A stretch of 64,000 nucleotides of DNA. Origin: Apoda limacodes (Eukaryota > Arthropoda > Insecta > Lepidoptera > Limacodidae). Below the pieces are notes generated by a model. The model did not search any database. It saw only the letters and a list, made by a program, of their open reading frames with translations, and was not told the DNA's origin. A program made the position numbers and the translations under genes. Of the stretch, positions 1 to 11,921 are shown one piece after another. The stretch lies in assembly GCA_946406115.1 (NCBI GenBank), contig OX291553.1:10111001-10175000 (forward strand). Direction: 5' to 3'. Positions within the stretch are counted from its first letter, which is position 1; every line of letters starts with the position of its first letter.

Positions 1-40
1 CATATTTACATATTATATAATTTAATAGATTAACCCTTTT

Positions 41-326
41 TAGGGTTCGTACCTGAAAGGTAATTAGGAACCCTATTACTAAGGCTTCGCTGTCCGTCCG
101 TCCGACTGTCACCAGGCTGTATCTCATGAATCGTTATAGTTAGACAGTTGAAATTTTCACAGAAGATGTATTTCTATTGCCGCTATAACAACAAATACTA
201 TTAAACAGAAAATAAATATTATTTAAGGGGGCTCCCATACAATAAACGTGTTTTTTTTGGCTCGTTTTTGTGGATAATGGTACTGAACCGTTCGTACGCG
301 AGTCCGACTCGCACTTTGCCGATTTT
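41..326. repeat. Dispersed repeat family R1 (copy 1)
   Basis: The stretch opens with 'tttttagggttcgtacctg' and closes with 'cgcgagtccgactcgcact'. Related segments recur at 1389-1568, 15690-15765, 49379-49730, 55738-55806 and 57645-57735. It has no coding capacity. I recognise it as a very common lepidopteran non-autonomous repeat, possibly TIR-type because its ends recur inverted at 49 kb. Confidence 0.65.
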
Positions 327-597
327 TCTCCGTGTTTTCCCTCTGTTACTTATCTGTCTTACACCGAATTTACACAAACTCAAACTACTTAAAATAAAAT
401 AATAGGCTTATGTTAAAAAAAATTACTAAAGTGGGCTCATACTTAGTAAGTAACGTTCAAATGATACCCTAGGTCTCAAAAGGTGAAGAAAACAACAATA
501 CAACTGAATACAACTATTTCTCATTTAAATAAGAAGTTAATAAATAGGAACTTGTATTTTAATATTTTAATATTAAAGAATTGTATGACTATAATAT

Positions 598-865
598 TGA
601 CTCCCTCGCAGCCTAGTTGGTAGTGTGGCCAGCTGCTATGCAAAGGGTGTGGGTACGATTAATGTACTTGACAAACATTTATGTCATAATATAAACATTT
701 GTGTTTGTTTTGAGTCTGGGTGTATTTATGTATGATATGTATGTACTTACAAAAGAAATGAATATTTTTGTATTGGTATCCGTTGTCTGGTACCGATCAC
801 ACAAGCTTGCTTACTTTGGGGCCAGACGGTGCTGTGTGTAATGTCCAAAAATATTTATTTCTTTA
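598..865 (+). mobile_element. tRNA-derived SINE
   Basis: The head reads like a decayed tRNA: 'cctagttggtagtgtggcc' fits an A box and 'gggtacgattaatg' a damaged B box (GGTTCGATTCC type). It is followed by a non-tRNA body with 'gagtctgggtgtattta' and a 3' part 'ccagacggtgctgtgt'. The same 3' part recurs at about 45010-45100. The tRNA-like head plus unrelated body defines a SINE. It is not a functional tRNA because the B box is mutated. Confidence 0.65.
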
Positions 866-1388
866 ATATATTTTTTCTCATTTATTTAGTTAATATTGAT
901 TTTCTCTGTACTGTCGACTGAAGGCTCTGAATCCCCAGTAATACCCTTGTCCGTGACGTCGCATCTAACTAATTTATTTATTGCGCGTCGCGGACGTGAC
1001 GTAATTGTTATGCATTCGATGGATACACATGAACAAAAATGTATTTGCATGTTTTGTATCTGGCTTAACTCTATTTTTATTTTTACTCAGATACCTTATT
1101 GTTTTTGGTACCGAAAGATCCTTCTGATGAGTTATATTATTGATATAAAAAAAACCTTAGACTAGGTAAAAATATCGAGTGACAAAACCGATATTCTAAA
1201 CAATCTGAAAACAATTTTTCGACGGAATTAATTAGCAAAGAAAACTTAAAAAGTATTTTATTTACTTTAAGCTTGTTTACTTTAAACCTTAACGTAAACA
1301 AAGATTTCAAAAACCTACCTCAATATATAAATATTTTTCATCTGGCGCGTCATTAATAATTTTCTACGTTAGCTGTAGTGAATACTTT

Positions 1389-1568
1389 AGATTTTTTGCT
1401 TGTATAGATAGCCATCTGCCTGTCTTCAGACTTCAGTCTATCTTCTGTGAAAATTTCAACTGTCTTACTATCACGGTTCATGAGATACAGCCTGGTGACA
1501 GACGGACAGCGGAGCCTTAGTAATAGGGTTCCGCTAATTACCCTTTGGGTACGGAACCCTAAAAACAA
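1389..1568. repeat. Repeat family R1 fragment, inverted relative to 41-326
   Basis: It carries 'tgagatacagcctggtgaca' and ends 'gggtacggaaccctaaaaa', the reverse complement of the first ~200 bp of the copy at 41-326. The 73-residue minus-strand open frame across it is incidental. Confidence 0.65.
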
Positions 1569-1899
1569 TGACACAATATATAGTATTAAAAAAAAAAAAA
1601 TTAACTTATTTCAATAATTGTTACAGCATCATTTACCTCACAATAATTAGGTAATAAATACGGGTTTCTTCTAATGTTGAGAGAACTAGTGATGTAATAG
1701 GGTAAATAAATTAAATAAAGTACTATTATAAAAATTATACTATTAAATACGGGTGCCGCCTGTGGAGGCTGGTCTGCTCTTGCAAACTTCTTTGTATTCT
1801 TAGTATTTAGTCTTACTTTTTTGTTTTGTTTATTAATACTGTAAGACATTGATTATTCCTTAGTGATGAATACATAAACTGTCTTTTGTTTATATTAGA

Positions 1900-2175
1900 T
1901 ACTTTTTTATGTTGTGCTTGTGCTTTATATTTCATGTTTTTTTATGTTCGTAATGGAAAGTGTCCTTTTATGATAGGGAGGGCATTTTCCAATATTTTAA
2001 TTGGACGCTGTAAGAGAAAGGGAGAAAAGAAATGCCCTTGCTGAGTTTCTTGCCGGTTCTTCTCAGTACAGGTATCCTGCCCTGTAGACTTACGAACCGA
2101 TGGCGTAGTGACATTCATAAGTGCTCAATTATTGTAGCCTAAACTGAATAAATTAAATTGAATTTGAATTTGACT
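1900..2175 (+). mobile_element. LINE 3'-end fragment (UTR and tail)
   Basis: It contains 'tgagtttcttgccggttctt' followed by a short spacer and an A/T-rich tail of the type 'ttgaatttgaatttgact'. The same motif recurs on the minus strand at 32880-32935 and 34043-34065. I recognise it as the 3' untranslated end of a common lepidopteran non-LTR retrotransposon. No ORF. Confidence 0.5.
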
Positions 2176-2224
2176 GTTATAAATTATTAAGTAACAGTTT
2201 TTAAAAGATACTTGGGCGTATTGA

Positions 2225-3165
2225 CATAATATCTATTTTATTGAAATCATTATTGTAAGAGTCAACTAATCGATACAAAGGTGATCGTTTTCCCGCATTA
2301 GTACAAAATCGAGCTGTAGCAAACATTTTGCATAAGGTACGGCTTTGTGTTCTTAAAGGAATCATATAACAGAGCTTATTTGTGAGCGAATATAATCATA
2401 TCTGTTATAACATTGGTCATATAGCAACATTGCTTGTAAATATGTACGTCTACGTTCTAACTTCATATATTTGAATTTTGCAAGGAGCTCTTCATATGAC
2501 TTTTACTACGACAACACTTGTAATTCATACAGCGCAAAAAATTTTTTTGAACTGCCTCCAGGGCTTTTCCATATTTACTGTAAAGAGTTCGAGCGAACTA
2601 GGGCTTTATATAAATAAAGGTTGAGTAAAACTTGTACTTGAGCGCATAATAAAACCATACATTCTATATGATTTGTTAATTAATGTGTCAATGTGCAAAT
2701 CTAGATGCAGTTTATTGTCCAATATAACTCCTAGATCTCTTATTGAGTCTACTTTATCAAGTCTTATACCGCATAAACTGAAGTTGTAGTTACTTTTATT
2801 TTTCTTTTTTGTAAATGTGATGGGACTTACATTTATTGATACTAAGTGTAAGTTTATTCTCAACACAGTAGTCTGTAAAACGATCAAGGTCCATTTGTAA
2901 TCTTAGGTGGTCTTCTTCATGTTCGATTTTGTGATATTTTTTTAAGTCATCAGCGTATAGTAAGAACTTGCTAACTTTAAAACAAGTGTGAACATTATTA
3001 AAAAAAATAATAAATATGAGCGGACCCAAAATTGAACCTTGCGGCACTCCCGAACTGATTGGCACAAAATCTGACTCATAATCATTTAACACTACTTTCT
3101 GTGTACGGTTGGTGATATAAGATTTAAACCAGCGCCAATTCCGTTAAACGCCAATTTTTTCAATA
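2225..3165 (-). pseudogene. Jockey-like reverse transcriptase, C-terminal half, degenerate
   Basis: Reading the minus strand, 3165 down to 2225 encodes the second half of a non-LTR RT spread over at least three frames. Visible motifs in order are the SSGVPQGSILGPLIF block (about 3060-3015), FLLYADDLK with the catalytic YADD (about 2975-2950), and, after a frameshift near 2810, the thumb segment IRDLGVILDNKL (about 2745-2710). A C-terminal LERRRTYLQAML-like stretch lies near 2450-2410. The N-terminal RT motifs and the endonuclease are missing. The frameshifts and in-frame stops show a dead copy. It belongs to the Jockey/CR1 group by motif style; the exact clade is not resolved. Confidence 0.75.
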
Positions 3166-3172
3166 ATATAGT

Positions 3173-3262
3173 AAAAAGGGCCAAGCTGGTATCCGGGTGC
3201 ACCAGCCCAGCGATGGCAGCAGTATTCCATATGGGGCCGAACTTGCGACTTGTAAAGTAGTA
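3173..3262 (-). mobile_element. LINE-A fragment (RT C-terminal segment)
   Basis: The reverse complement is nearly identical to 20423-20512 of the large LINE-A copy: for example 'ccaagctggtatccgggtgc' here against 'gcacccggataccagcttgg' there. Only ~90 bp remain. Confidence 0.75.
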
Positions 3263-3504
3263 TGGATGTATGCAATAATGTTCTCGACTTCAACTACTTT
3301 TGCAAACTAATATTTGTAAAATATTACAGATAATTCACATTTTACCAAAAATAGTATCAAAGTGATAGAAGTATTTATCACATTATTATTATTTATGTGA
3401 ATGTATTTCTTTAGGAGCTACACCTGAAGGACTTTTACCCAAAGTGATGTATGATCTATAGATGGAGTGCTACCACAAATTAGAGGTTCAATCAACTATA
3501 TGAA

Positions 3505-3835
3505 CTAACTGAACTGAACTACTGAATGTAAAGTTCCCTTTGTATTTAAAAACATTAGTCCTACTGATATCATAAATACATTAAAAACATTATAAATAAA
3601 AAACACCACAGACCTTTGGGGACTTTCTGTGAAAACTATGAACTCAATAATTTATGTTATAGCGCAACCCTCAGCCATAATTTTTAATACTTGTGTCGAT
3701 AGTGGTATGTTCCCTGATGAGATGAGACTAAGCAAAGTTATACCTCTTTTTAAATCAGGTATTTCATCAGATCCTAATATTTTTTCGGCCTATTTCAATA
3801 CCAGCTGTACTCAGTAAAGTTTTTGAAAAAAACAA
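3505..3835 (+). pseudogene. Jockey-like RT N-terminal fragment
   Basis: The plus strand encodes a run typical of the region before RT motif A: TTDLWGLSVKTM, then FPDEMRLSKVIPLFKSG (about 3710-3765) and, after a one-base shift, FRPISIPAVLSKVFEK (about 3786-3828). Upstream, KNISPTDIINTLK is in frame before a stop. The catalytic domain is absent. A short A-rich tail-like sequence 'gaataaaaaaaattgacttt' follows at about 3890, so two fragments may be juxtaposed. It may be from the same family as 2225-3165, but it is on the other strand. Confidence 0.65.
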
Positions 3836-4165
3836 AAAATAGTATTTCATAACTTTGACGATTCAAAGTGTTTGTAAAATCCTTATTTGAATAAAAAAAA
3901 TTGACTTTGACTATCTGCAGCATATTTATGGATTTCAAACAACGTTAGTACTTTTTACAGAAAATTACTACCTATTCTTGGACTCTAAAAATAAACTTGA
4001 TTCTATTTTAAACGATTTTGAATTTAAATTTAACTTTGAAAAACAAGACTTTGAATAAAACTACATAAACTGATTGATTATATACTACAGATTCAATGAA
4101 ATTTCTCTTCATTGAATGTAAACCTTCCAGAAAAACCTTTAAACCAAAATTTACAATCTTTATTT

Positions 4166-4570
4166 TCTTTTATACTACTAAGGTGACAAACAAGCACACG
4201 GTCCACCTGATGGTTAGCGGCCACCGTAGCCTATGGACGTAGCCGTTGTAACACCAGGGGTAACACTCGCACGTTGCCGACACTTCAAAAATCCAATAAC
4301 TTCTTTCTTGAAGAACCCCATACTTCAGTCCTTAGAGAAAACCTTAGCAGGGAGCTCATTCCACAACCCAAGCGTTCGCGGGAGGAAGTTTCTTTGAAAC
4401 CGCACTGTACGCGACCATTTCGATTCTAGAGTGTGAGAATTAATTCCCTGCCGATGGCGAGCGGTGCAATGGTAGAATATAGCCGTGGGCATAATTTCGA
4501 ACAATTCCTCTGTACACATCCCATTGTACAAGCGGTAAAACACACGCAGGGAGGCAAAGTCTCTTTGAAC
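4166..4570 (-). pseudogene. LINE-A 3' fragment (RT C-terminus and 3' UTR)
   Basis: The minus-strand frame gives RDFASLRVFYRLYNGMC, then FYHCTARHRQGINSHTLE and FLPRTLGLWNELPAKVF. This is collinear with residues ~625-705 of the 18.7-20.9 kb LINE-A protein. It continues into the family 3' UTR (here 'acaagcacacggtccacctg') and stops at the short T-run near 4166. Catalytic RT motifs are missing, so it is a 5'-truncated dead copy. The frame reads on to ~4636, but that part does not match LINE-A. Confidence 0.8.
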
Positions 4571-5370
4571 ATTTGTAGCCCGTTCACCCTTCCTCCACTT
4601 CCTTGCCCTAATTATTCGATGCCATCTTTTCAACAAGATACTTATATAGTGAACCTTTCTTCTTACAACATATCAGACACTGAAAATCCGTTCTTAGCAG
4701 GGGTCTGTCATTTTGCCCATCTAAACCAATAAATAAGGTGAATTTTATAAAAGATGCTGTACAATTTGGCAAAAAACTTAAAAACATTATTGACAAAAAC
4801 GAGGAAGTGACAGTCATAGTCAAAGTAATCTATATCCCGCACTGATCAAATTCAAACCACCATCATCACACGAACCACCTTGTTTACCACCAAACTAAAA
4901 GTAAATACCCTCATAATTTTTTAATGAAACATATTTACCGAAGACAGAACTACTAATTATTTATTGTTGTACCTTGTTGCTTACAGTTTATATACCTAAC
5001 GCAACAATTATTAGTTTTGGTAAATATATGTATACAATTTACTTATAGTTATAGTTATAATATAAAAATGTTATTAAAATTGTTAAAATAAAAATGTTAC
5101 ACAAATTAATTACTTTTGACTCATTAGTCAAAATATGTCAAAACAATTCAAAACAGGTAGTAGTTAAGAACGAGGCTCGAGAGTACGACATAACAGCACA
5201 TTTGGATACATTTAGGGTAAGTTTGTTATGTGGCTCATTTTCGTAAAGCATTTATGTTATTTTGCAGTAAATGGGTAATGCTAGATTGACGTCACCTGCG
5301 TACATAAGATAAACGGAGTTACTCAGAAAAAGTGGAAGATCGTTCATTAAAGTCCAAAATAGCACAGGAC

Positions 5371-5615
5371 CTAGGCTAGGCTACTCCCTTGCTCTATACC
5401 AGAAGTGACTTGGTACTGGTTAGATTCTGCGTCGTTATACAGAACGTACTGTACCCTGTCTGCTGGGTAATTTAAAAAGAACTCCAGGAGAGATCTTGAA
5501 AACCCGGCAGCGGCAAGTTTAATCTCTATGCATTCTTTTACAATAAACTGTGGTATGCCGTCGGGACCTTGGGTAATATTTTCGTGTCTTTTTTTCTTAG
5601 ACAACTTTCTGTAAT
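5371..5615 (-). pseudogene. Non-LTR RT fragment with an internal deletion
   Basis: The minus-strand 77-residue frame starts with an RT finger motif (TQGPDGIPQFIVKECIE), jumps directly to GFSRSLLEFFLNYPADRVQ, and then reaches SGIEQGSSL, the degenerate 'GVPQGS' block. The ~100 residues normally between these, including catalytic motif A, are absent, so a large in-frame deletion is the simplest reading. The family is not LINE-A by sequence. Confidence 0.6.
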
Positions 5616-5994
5616 ACGAAAATAAGCCACAGTAAAGCTGCGATTGTTCACTTTTAAATATAGTTTGTGATATTTATTTTTTAACTTAATTATTTATTTG
5701 ATACCAGGCAGGATACGGCCATGCTGGTTTTGATTTGATTTATATAGCACGGTATTGTTGAAATGGATATAAATTATGTCATATTAATGCTCAACCGCGT
5801 CGTCAATGTTTTCAATCTCATAGAGGGTTGACCAGTCAGCGTCGCGTAGCTGAGTGTATAACAGAGGAAAATTGGCTTTTCTTAAGTTTCTATGGCGGTT
5901 TTTTGACGGGTTTGATAGCTTTATTATGTGAAAATATAATAATACCAAACCGACAAAATGACATTGACATTGTAATAAAATTCATAACAAATTA

Positions 5995-6515
5995 ATTTTA
6001 CCGGAAGCAATAAACTTAAAAAAAATCTTACAAGACTTGCTCCTAATTCTACAACAGAATGACGAAACTAAACTACTTCTTCAAAAACCTCCACCAAAAT
6101 CGATTCAAAATCCAAACTTTAAATGTCGGTATTCTTTCCAAAACTAATCCGAACATAGAAATTAATTCCATCGGTACCGTTTTATGCTGTCGACCTCGAC
6201 GTAAAACAAACATCAATCAAAATATTGACACCTTTACTCATCATTTCACTTATAAATCAAGCATATCCTAAAACTATTTGTAAAACCACCTGTTGTGTTT
6301 ATATTTTAGAGTGTCGCTTTTATTCTGCATTCTCTATTGGAGCAACAATAAATCCTCGTCTTATAAGAATTAACAATCACCGACATACCACTGATTCCAT
6401 AACTAACAATATACTACCAATTCATACACATAGCCGTTTACACAACAAAATTAATGACTGTTACACAGTTCGTATCCTGAAATCATTCACACCTTCTAAA
6501 GCAAAGAATGAATAA
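5995..6515 (+). pseudogene. GIY-YIG-like endonuclease remnant, possibly Penelope-like element
   Basis: The 96-residue frame at 6225-6515 contains CCVYILECRFYSAFSIGA followed by TINPRLIRINNHR. This resembles the GIY-YIG core pattern (xVYxxxC...xYIGxT...R...HR) of Penelope-like retroelements, with the second motif decayed to FSIGA. Upstream, another frame at 6020-6110 gives LLLQKPPPKSIQNPNFK, like the linker between RT and endonuclease in those elements. The pieces lie in different frames with stops, so the copy is dead. A chance resemblance cannot be excluded without a profile search. Confidence 0.45.
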
Positions 6516-6519
6516 AAAT

Positions 6520-8135
6520 CATTAGAATTATCATTTTTGGGCCCTCGGTACGCACTACGAAACGGAACTTAAAATATGTCATTATTTTTTTTTTACATAC
6601 TCTGTCTCACACACAGAAGCGGCTCGTCCTAAGGAGCCCTGGTGCAGCGCACTCTCATAAATAATTATCTACTTAAGAAACAATATGTTTTAGATGTTAA
6701 AATAAAATAAATAATTATTATGCTTCGATTACTCTTCATGTTAAAATAGAATTCAGCTTGAAATAAAGACAAAGGGTAACAAAAATGTGACACGAAAGCA
6801 TAAACGCGCATAAATTTAAATCAGCGGATGAATTTTAGTTATAAATAGAATAATAAAAGGTTAGCATTTGAGCAATTCCTTTTTTGAAGTGAAAACTTAA
6901 GCGGCGTTGTGCACTTTTTTGTGATGGGTAAAAAATGTGAAACTCGCGTCACGTAACCTGATCGAAAATCCGTAAGACGTATCCCCCTCTCTTTCTACCG
7001 AGCGGCGAAAATGTATGCCTGCGCCTGCTGTTTCGTTTTTTTTAGTATATGGTGATTATGAGTAGTACAGGGAGGTTGGATATGGGATTTTAATTCTATG
7101 ACAGATTGAGATGTCAAATATAATACGTCAAAAAAGTAAATAAACAAACATTATTATTTATAATTAATAAATATGTATACGAAGTAAATAGCCAGCATGT
7201 TTTCACTTCTGCCTTTAGTGAGTGTTCACATTACAAATTGTCACGAGCCGCCTCTGCTCACACACACACATATACTCACACCCACACACGCATGCACACA
7301 CACACTCACTCCCCACCACACATACAAAGATACAACATTAACTAACAATAAATATATCAAATAATTACCTTACAGGCGAAATATATCAAATAATTATCGT
7401 TATATATTATTTATGTATGTATATATGTGTATATTAAGTGATAAATAAATAGCTCCAAGGAGTTTATTTTTATTGTAAAAACTATAAATGAATATTTTCA
7501 TAGGAAATATGCAGTAAAAAGATTAAGTTGGCTCGAGGTTAATCTTTTGACTGCTTCTTTGCTATGAAAATATTTATTTATATTGTTGATTATTGTCTCC
7601 GACCCTTGTGGACTGTATTATATTAAAACCACAAATCACTGTGATATCGAGCAATTTATACCAATATTGTACAATTCATCTTGTCACAAAAAGCATGTGG
7701 CCAGTATCTGCCACAATTATGATAAAGCATAATGCTTTTTAGATACTTACGGACTATCTAAACCTATTAAGCCAAATGTTTTCTAAAGTTCTTTTATTAT
7801 ACATAACAGGCACTCTATAGATAGAATATTATATAATAAAAAATATGATATTTATTTAATAAATTAAAACTATACGCTACTTCGTATACCAATATTAAAT
7901 AAGCTAGTTGAGCAACTTAAGTGTAGTTATAGAGTTTCTAATACTGATAAGCGTGTTCTAGACACAAGACAAGCTTATACGTATCAAGTTATGCTTGGCT
8001 CTGTTATCGATATTATTGTTTAAAAGTTAATTAACGTTATGGCTGTATTTCAATATTATTTTTGTAGCGCATTATAATTTTAATCCTAATTTTAAATAAT
8101 TTTGATGAAACTGATAAAAAAAATGACTAAAGCCA
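6520..8135. other. AT-rich non-coding stretch, unassigned
   Basis: No convincing ORF. Two copies of 'gcggctcgt' lie in inverted orientation (about 6621 and 7240) and could mark the ends of a decayed ~640 bp TIR element, but the shared arm is only ~12 bp. A CA-rich tract is listed separately. Confidence 0.4.
7254..7330. repeat. Imperfect (CA)n microsatellite
   Basis: Interrupted CA repeats ('cacacacacacatatactca' and onward) run for about 75 bp. Confidence 0.85.
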
Positions 8136-8139
8136 GAAG

Positions 8140-8450
8140 TCAGAAATGACAATGTGCCCACCCCACTGTTGGAACACAGCCTACCCTCACCGAGGGTGAT
8201 TCGGGTCATAGTCCACACGCGAACCCAATGCGGATTGTGGACTTCACATACTTCTTTTTTTGATGTATGCAGGTTCCCTCACGATGCTTTCCTTTATGTA
8301 AAGCTAGCGGTGTGAATGATCAACCTAACTTAAGAATGTACATGAGAAATTAAGAAAAATACTGATAATAGGTATACACGCTTGGCCTAACCTCCTTCAC
8401 TCAGGACACGAGATAAAATTTAAATCCCTGTAACACCACTGACCTTTTTC
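8140..8450 (-). mobile_element. tRNA-derived SINE, minus-strand copy
   Basis: The reverse complement matches the SINEs at 39309-39610 and 42491-42815. All share the body segments 'ctcgcttaagag'-like, 'cgcgtgtggactatg' and 'atcgtgagg', and the end 'cagtggggtgggcac' corresponds to 'cagtggggacgtatg'. The tRNA-like head is damaged; the B-box region is 'aggttaggccaag' in place of 'aggttcgaacccc'. Confidence 0.65.
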
Positions 8451-8459
8451 TTTTCTTTA

Positions 8460-9390
8460 AAGTAACTACTGACGCTGCAACTAAGAGTAATACCCTGACA
8501 AAACTACTGAAAACTTACAGTTCATTTTAAGATCAACTTTTCAATACTCAAATTTGGCATATGTAACCCCTGGTTGATTCCTAAGAGGGAAGTTAGTATT
8601 ATTTTATTTAGATTTATACACATGGACATTTTCCATTAAATTTTGGACGGTTATAATGTTTCCTTTTAGGGCTGAAATTTTGATTCACTTCAAACTGTTA
8701 CCTAAATCCTATAACGTAATTATTCCCTGAGAGCCTAGCTCTTGTACGATACTGGATTCGTTGCTGAAGTGGAATGTGAGGAACCTAAATCATGAATACC
8801 AGGACGAGAGTACTGAAGAGGCCACCTCGGAAATTCCTGTACAGATTTAAGAGATCATTTTGCAACAAGATTCAAATGAAGAATGTATTTTGATTATTTG
8901 TTGTTAGGTTTTATTTTATATCTTATTTTTATTTGTTAAGTTGAAAAAAAGGTGCTCTCTTGCGATGATAACAAAAAAATTCTTATAATGGCAACTGGTA
9001 TTGGCCAGTTCCAATACTTACCAATTTGAGCATTACTTGGATGACAAAGTCAGATGTATGGCTAAAATTGACCTGCATAGTGGAAGGCCAAATGTTCAGT
9101 ATTCGACATAGCTAAGCTAATAATGGTAAAGACGATAAATCGATACTTCACTGTACTGAAATTAAGTTACTATAATAGTTTCACACTAGTGTTTAAATAT
9201 CGTACAATGAATAATACTAGTACATTCCTAACGTGAAGCCTATATTCTACATATATAGTTCAGACACCATAGGCCATATGGTATTACACCCTACCACGAC
9301 TAAAGTTGTAGTAACGATTAACTGCATTCATATAAATAAAATACAAAAAATAGATCTATATAATGTATATAAATCTTTTGAATTTAAAAA
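8460..9390. other. Non-coding stretch, unassigned
   Basis: No ORF, repeat match or RNA-like fold that I can support. Confidence 0.4.
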
Positions 9391-9399
9391 TACATCCTA

Positions 9400-9670
9400 G
9401 ATTATTAATATATATAAATCTTCTGAACGCGTGTACGTCACTGGACTCCTAAACGGCTGCACCGATTTTAATGAAAATATTTGTGCGTGTTTGAATTGGT
9501 CCATGGATGGTTTGAATTCATAATTATGCCTGGTAGGTGGCGCTGTGGTCGATATATTAATAAATGAGTAAAATAACTCATATTCACAATATAAGAATGT
9601 TGAATAAGTGCCCGAAAATTAAATGGCAAAATTTGGGTCCAATACGTGGTGCTGTGGTCCAGCCATTAAG
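9400..9670. repeat. Dispersed repeat, Helitron-like or MITE fragment
   Basis: 'cggctgcaccgattttaatg' and two copies of a 'gtgctgtggtc' motif ('ggtggcgctgtggtcgat', 'acgtggtgctgtggtccag') are phrases I recognise from lepidopteran interspersed repeats. The boundaries are not visible. Confidence 0.4.
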
Positions 9671-9675
9671 GCGCA

Positions 9676-9862
9676 TATAGCAGCTAACTAGCGCCGCCAT
9701 TAGATATCCTCAATTTTCTCTTCGTAGAAGACGAATTTCTAAAATCCAAATGTCGCAAATATAAAGCTAGTCATAAGCTATTTTTAGAAGGTTTTATATA
9801 GTTTCTAAATAATATCTGTGAGTTGTAGTTGGCATTTCTGCTAAAAACGGCCACTTCTACTT
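9676..9862 (+). repeat. MITE-C half copy
   Basis: It aligns with both arms of the element at 57240-57560: 'cagctaactagcgccgccat' is inverted relative to 57513-57532, and 'catttctgctaaaaacggcc' is direct relative to ~57393. Only one terminal arm is present. Confidence 0.6.
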
Positions 9863-10331
9863 TTTTTAATATGGTCTCAATTACTATTTACCTACAATCA
9901 TTTATCCTACGTATTTTAGACGATTTACGGTATGAGTGTAGATAATAAATATAAACCACGAATTAAAATAACGACATTTTTGTAAACCATAATGAAAATT
10001 GGATAAATGTAGACTTCGGAAATGCTAGAGAATCCCTCGAGGCAAAGTAAACACACCCAAGTGCTCACACAACACGTTTCAACTCGATCGGTCGTGATCT
10101 AAGAAGTTGGGAGTATCAACATCGCACTTCACTTTAATGGAAGCTTGTAGTGGAAATCAATACAGAAGGCTTACTTGGGTTCTCTGACAGAAATGTCTGA
10201 ATAGTATTGGTAATAATATATACGTTATCCTAAATGACAATAACACATTAAATTACCATTATAGGTACACCATCTATGTAGGTCTGAAGGAGCGTTTGGC
10301 CCAACTGGATTCGTCTGTCGGAAATATTAGT

Positions 10332-10582
10332 ACTAGCTTTTGCCTACGGTTTCACCTGCCCTAAATTCGGTTATTGGTGTAGGATTTAAATGGCAACTTC
10401 TCAATTATAGAAAAAAACCGACTGACACTTGACGTTTGAAAGTAGCTAATGTTCTTCCCCAAGACTCAAACTATCTCCGTGTTAAATTTCATCTTAATCG
10501 GTACAGCGGTTTAAGCGTGAAGAGTAAACAGACAGACAGCCATACAGAGTTACAGGGTTACTTTTATATAGATATCAGGTTA
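10332..10582 (-). mobile_element. Helitron-like non-autonomous element
   Basis: It begins 'tactagcttttgcctacggt', the reverse complement of a ...CTAG(T) 3' terminus, and contains the family phrases 'ctaaattcggttattggtgt' and 'cggtttaagcgtgaagag', with a 'cagacagacag' run near the other end. Related copies lie at 40959-41345, 41380-41695, 54480-54684 and 59272-59520. The 60-residue frame is incidental. Confidence 0.55.
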
Positions 10583-10629
10583 ATCAATGTCAGGTGTGGT
10601 CAGTCACTAGATGAGTGACCGCTCTGATG

Positions 10630-11819
10630 GTACATTTTATTATCTCCTTCATGCTTTAAAGGGCTTGCCTGATGGTCGGTCCTGGGTGTTGTTGTCATAA
10701 TATGATGTCTTATAAGTCCACGTGAGAGGTCTTAAAGGACCACCAGTCCACCACTAGAGCAGCGTGGTGGAGAACATAGAATACTTATTTAAATACTGAC
10801 TGAGAATTCCCATAGGGAAAGGTTTCGCGGTACACATCTAGTTCTATTATATTAACTTTATTTGTTATGGGCCATATTAGCCATATTATTATAGTAACAA
10901 ATTTTTTAACAAAACTATTTTTTTTTTCATTTTGTAACTCGAAATGGAAAAAATATTCTTGTAATAGTACAGTACACAGTTACACCAACAGCGCCAAAAT
11001 ACCTGGTACAGCAATCTGTTAGTAGGTACTTCTCCCAAAACTATACCTCCAAACAATAATAGTTTATTATTAGGTAAAAAATTATTATTTCGATGATAAC
11101 TCTAATTGTTAAATATATCAAAAAAGTGTTAAAATAATAAAAGAAGTTTCTAAAAACAAGGACCCTTGTCCGTTTTGTATATTAGTATACTATAATTCAA
11201 GAGAAAATAGCTATCGCAAAAGTTGCACAATTTTCATGTTGAATTCAGGCAAACTTTGCATACGATAGAAAACTTGAAATTTTGTTGACTATCAAAAAAA
11301 AAAATTTGCTCTACAACAAAACAAGCCAGGATAAAAAAAAATAATAAGTCTTGCATTTTTAACGGTAGTTTTTTTTATTAGTACTATATAAAAAATACTA
11401 TTATATTTCAAGAATGGCTCTAAATGCTACAACATAAATATATTTAAGGACTAAATATCAAAAAAAGGGCTATAAATGCTAGAAATAAATTTAAGGACTC
11501 CTAGGTACTTATATAAATAGTTTTAGATACTGCTTCGATTCTCCAGTTCCATTGCAGCCACAAAATGTGAAACTTGCACTACAATTGCTGTCCCGACTGC
11601 AATATGAATTGAGCACCGGCAGAGTATAGAATGAAATGACTTTTGTGATCAACTCAGGTCTGAATTGACATTTTGCTTTAACTTAGAGGAGCACAATTGT
11701 TTCGTATAAACATATGTACACGACTTATTTCCAGATATAGTTAAAAATACTGAACTGAAACTGAAGTGAAAATGATCCCAAGCTTATAATATAGTGTAGT
11801 AAGTTTTCATGGATTGCTA
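10630..11819. other. Non-coding stretch, unassigned
   Basis: AT-rich with A-runs. No ORF or repeat that I can name. Confidence 0.4.
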
Positions 11820-11843
11820 TTTATTATTATTATTATTATTAGT
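11820..11843. repeat. (TTA)n microsatellite
   Basis: Seven consecutive TTA/TAT units ('ttattattattattatta'). Confidence 0.85.
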
Positions 11844-11921
11844 TTTATGACATCGTAACGTAAAGCAAAAATGTTCAAATGCAAAACATGTACCATTTTC
11901 CCGATTTTTGCATTGTGAATA

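Noticed and set aside
6615..7257. A TIR element bounded by 'gcggctcgt' motifs
   Set aside because: The shared arm is only about 12 bp and the sequences inside it do not pair.
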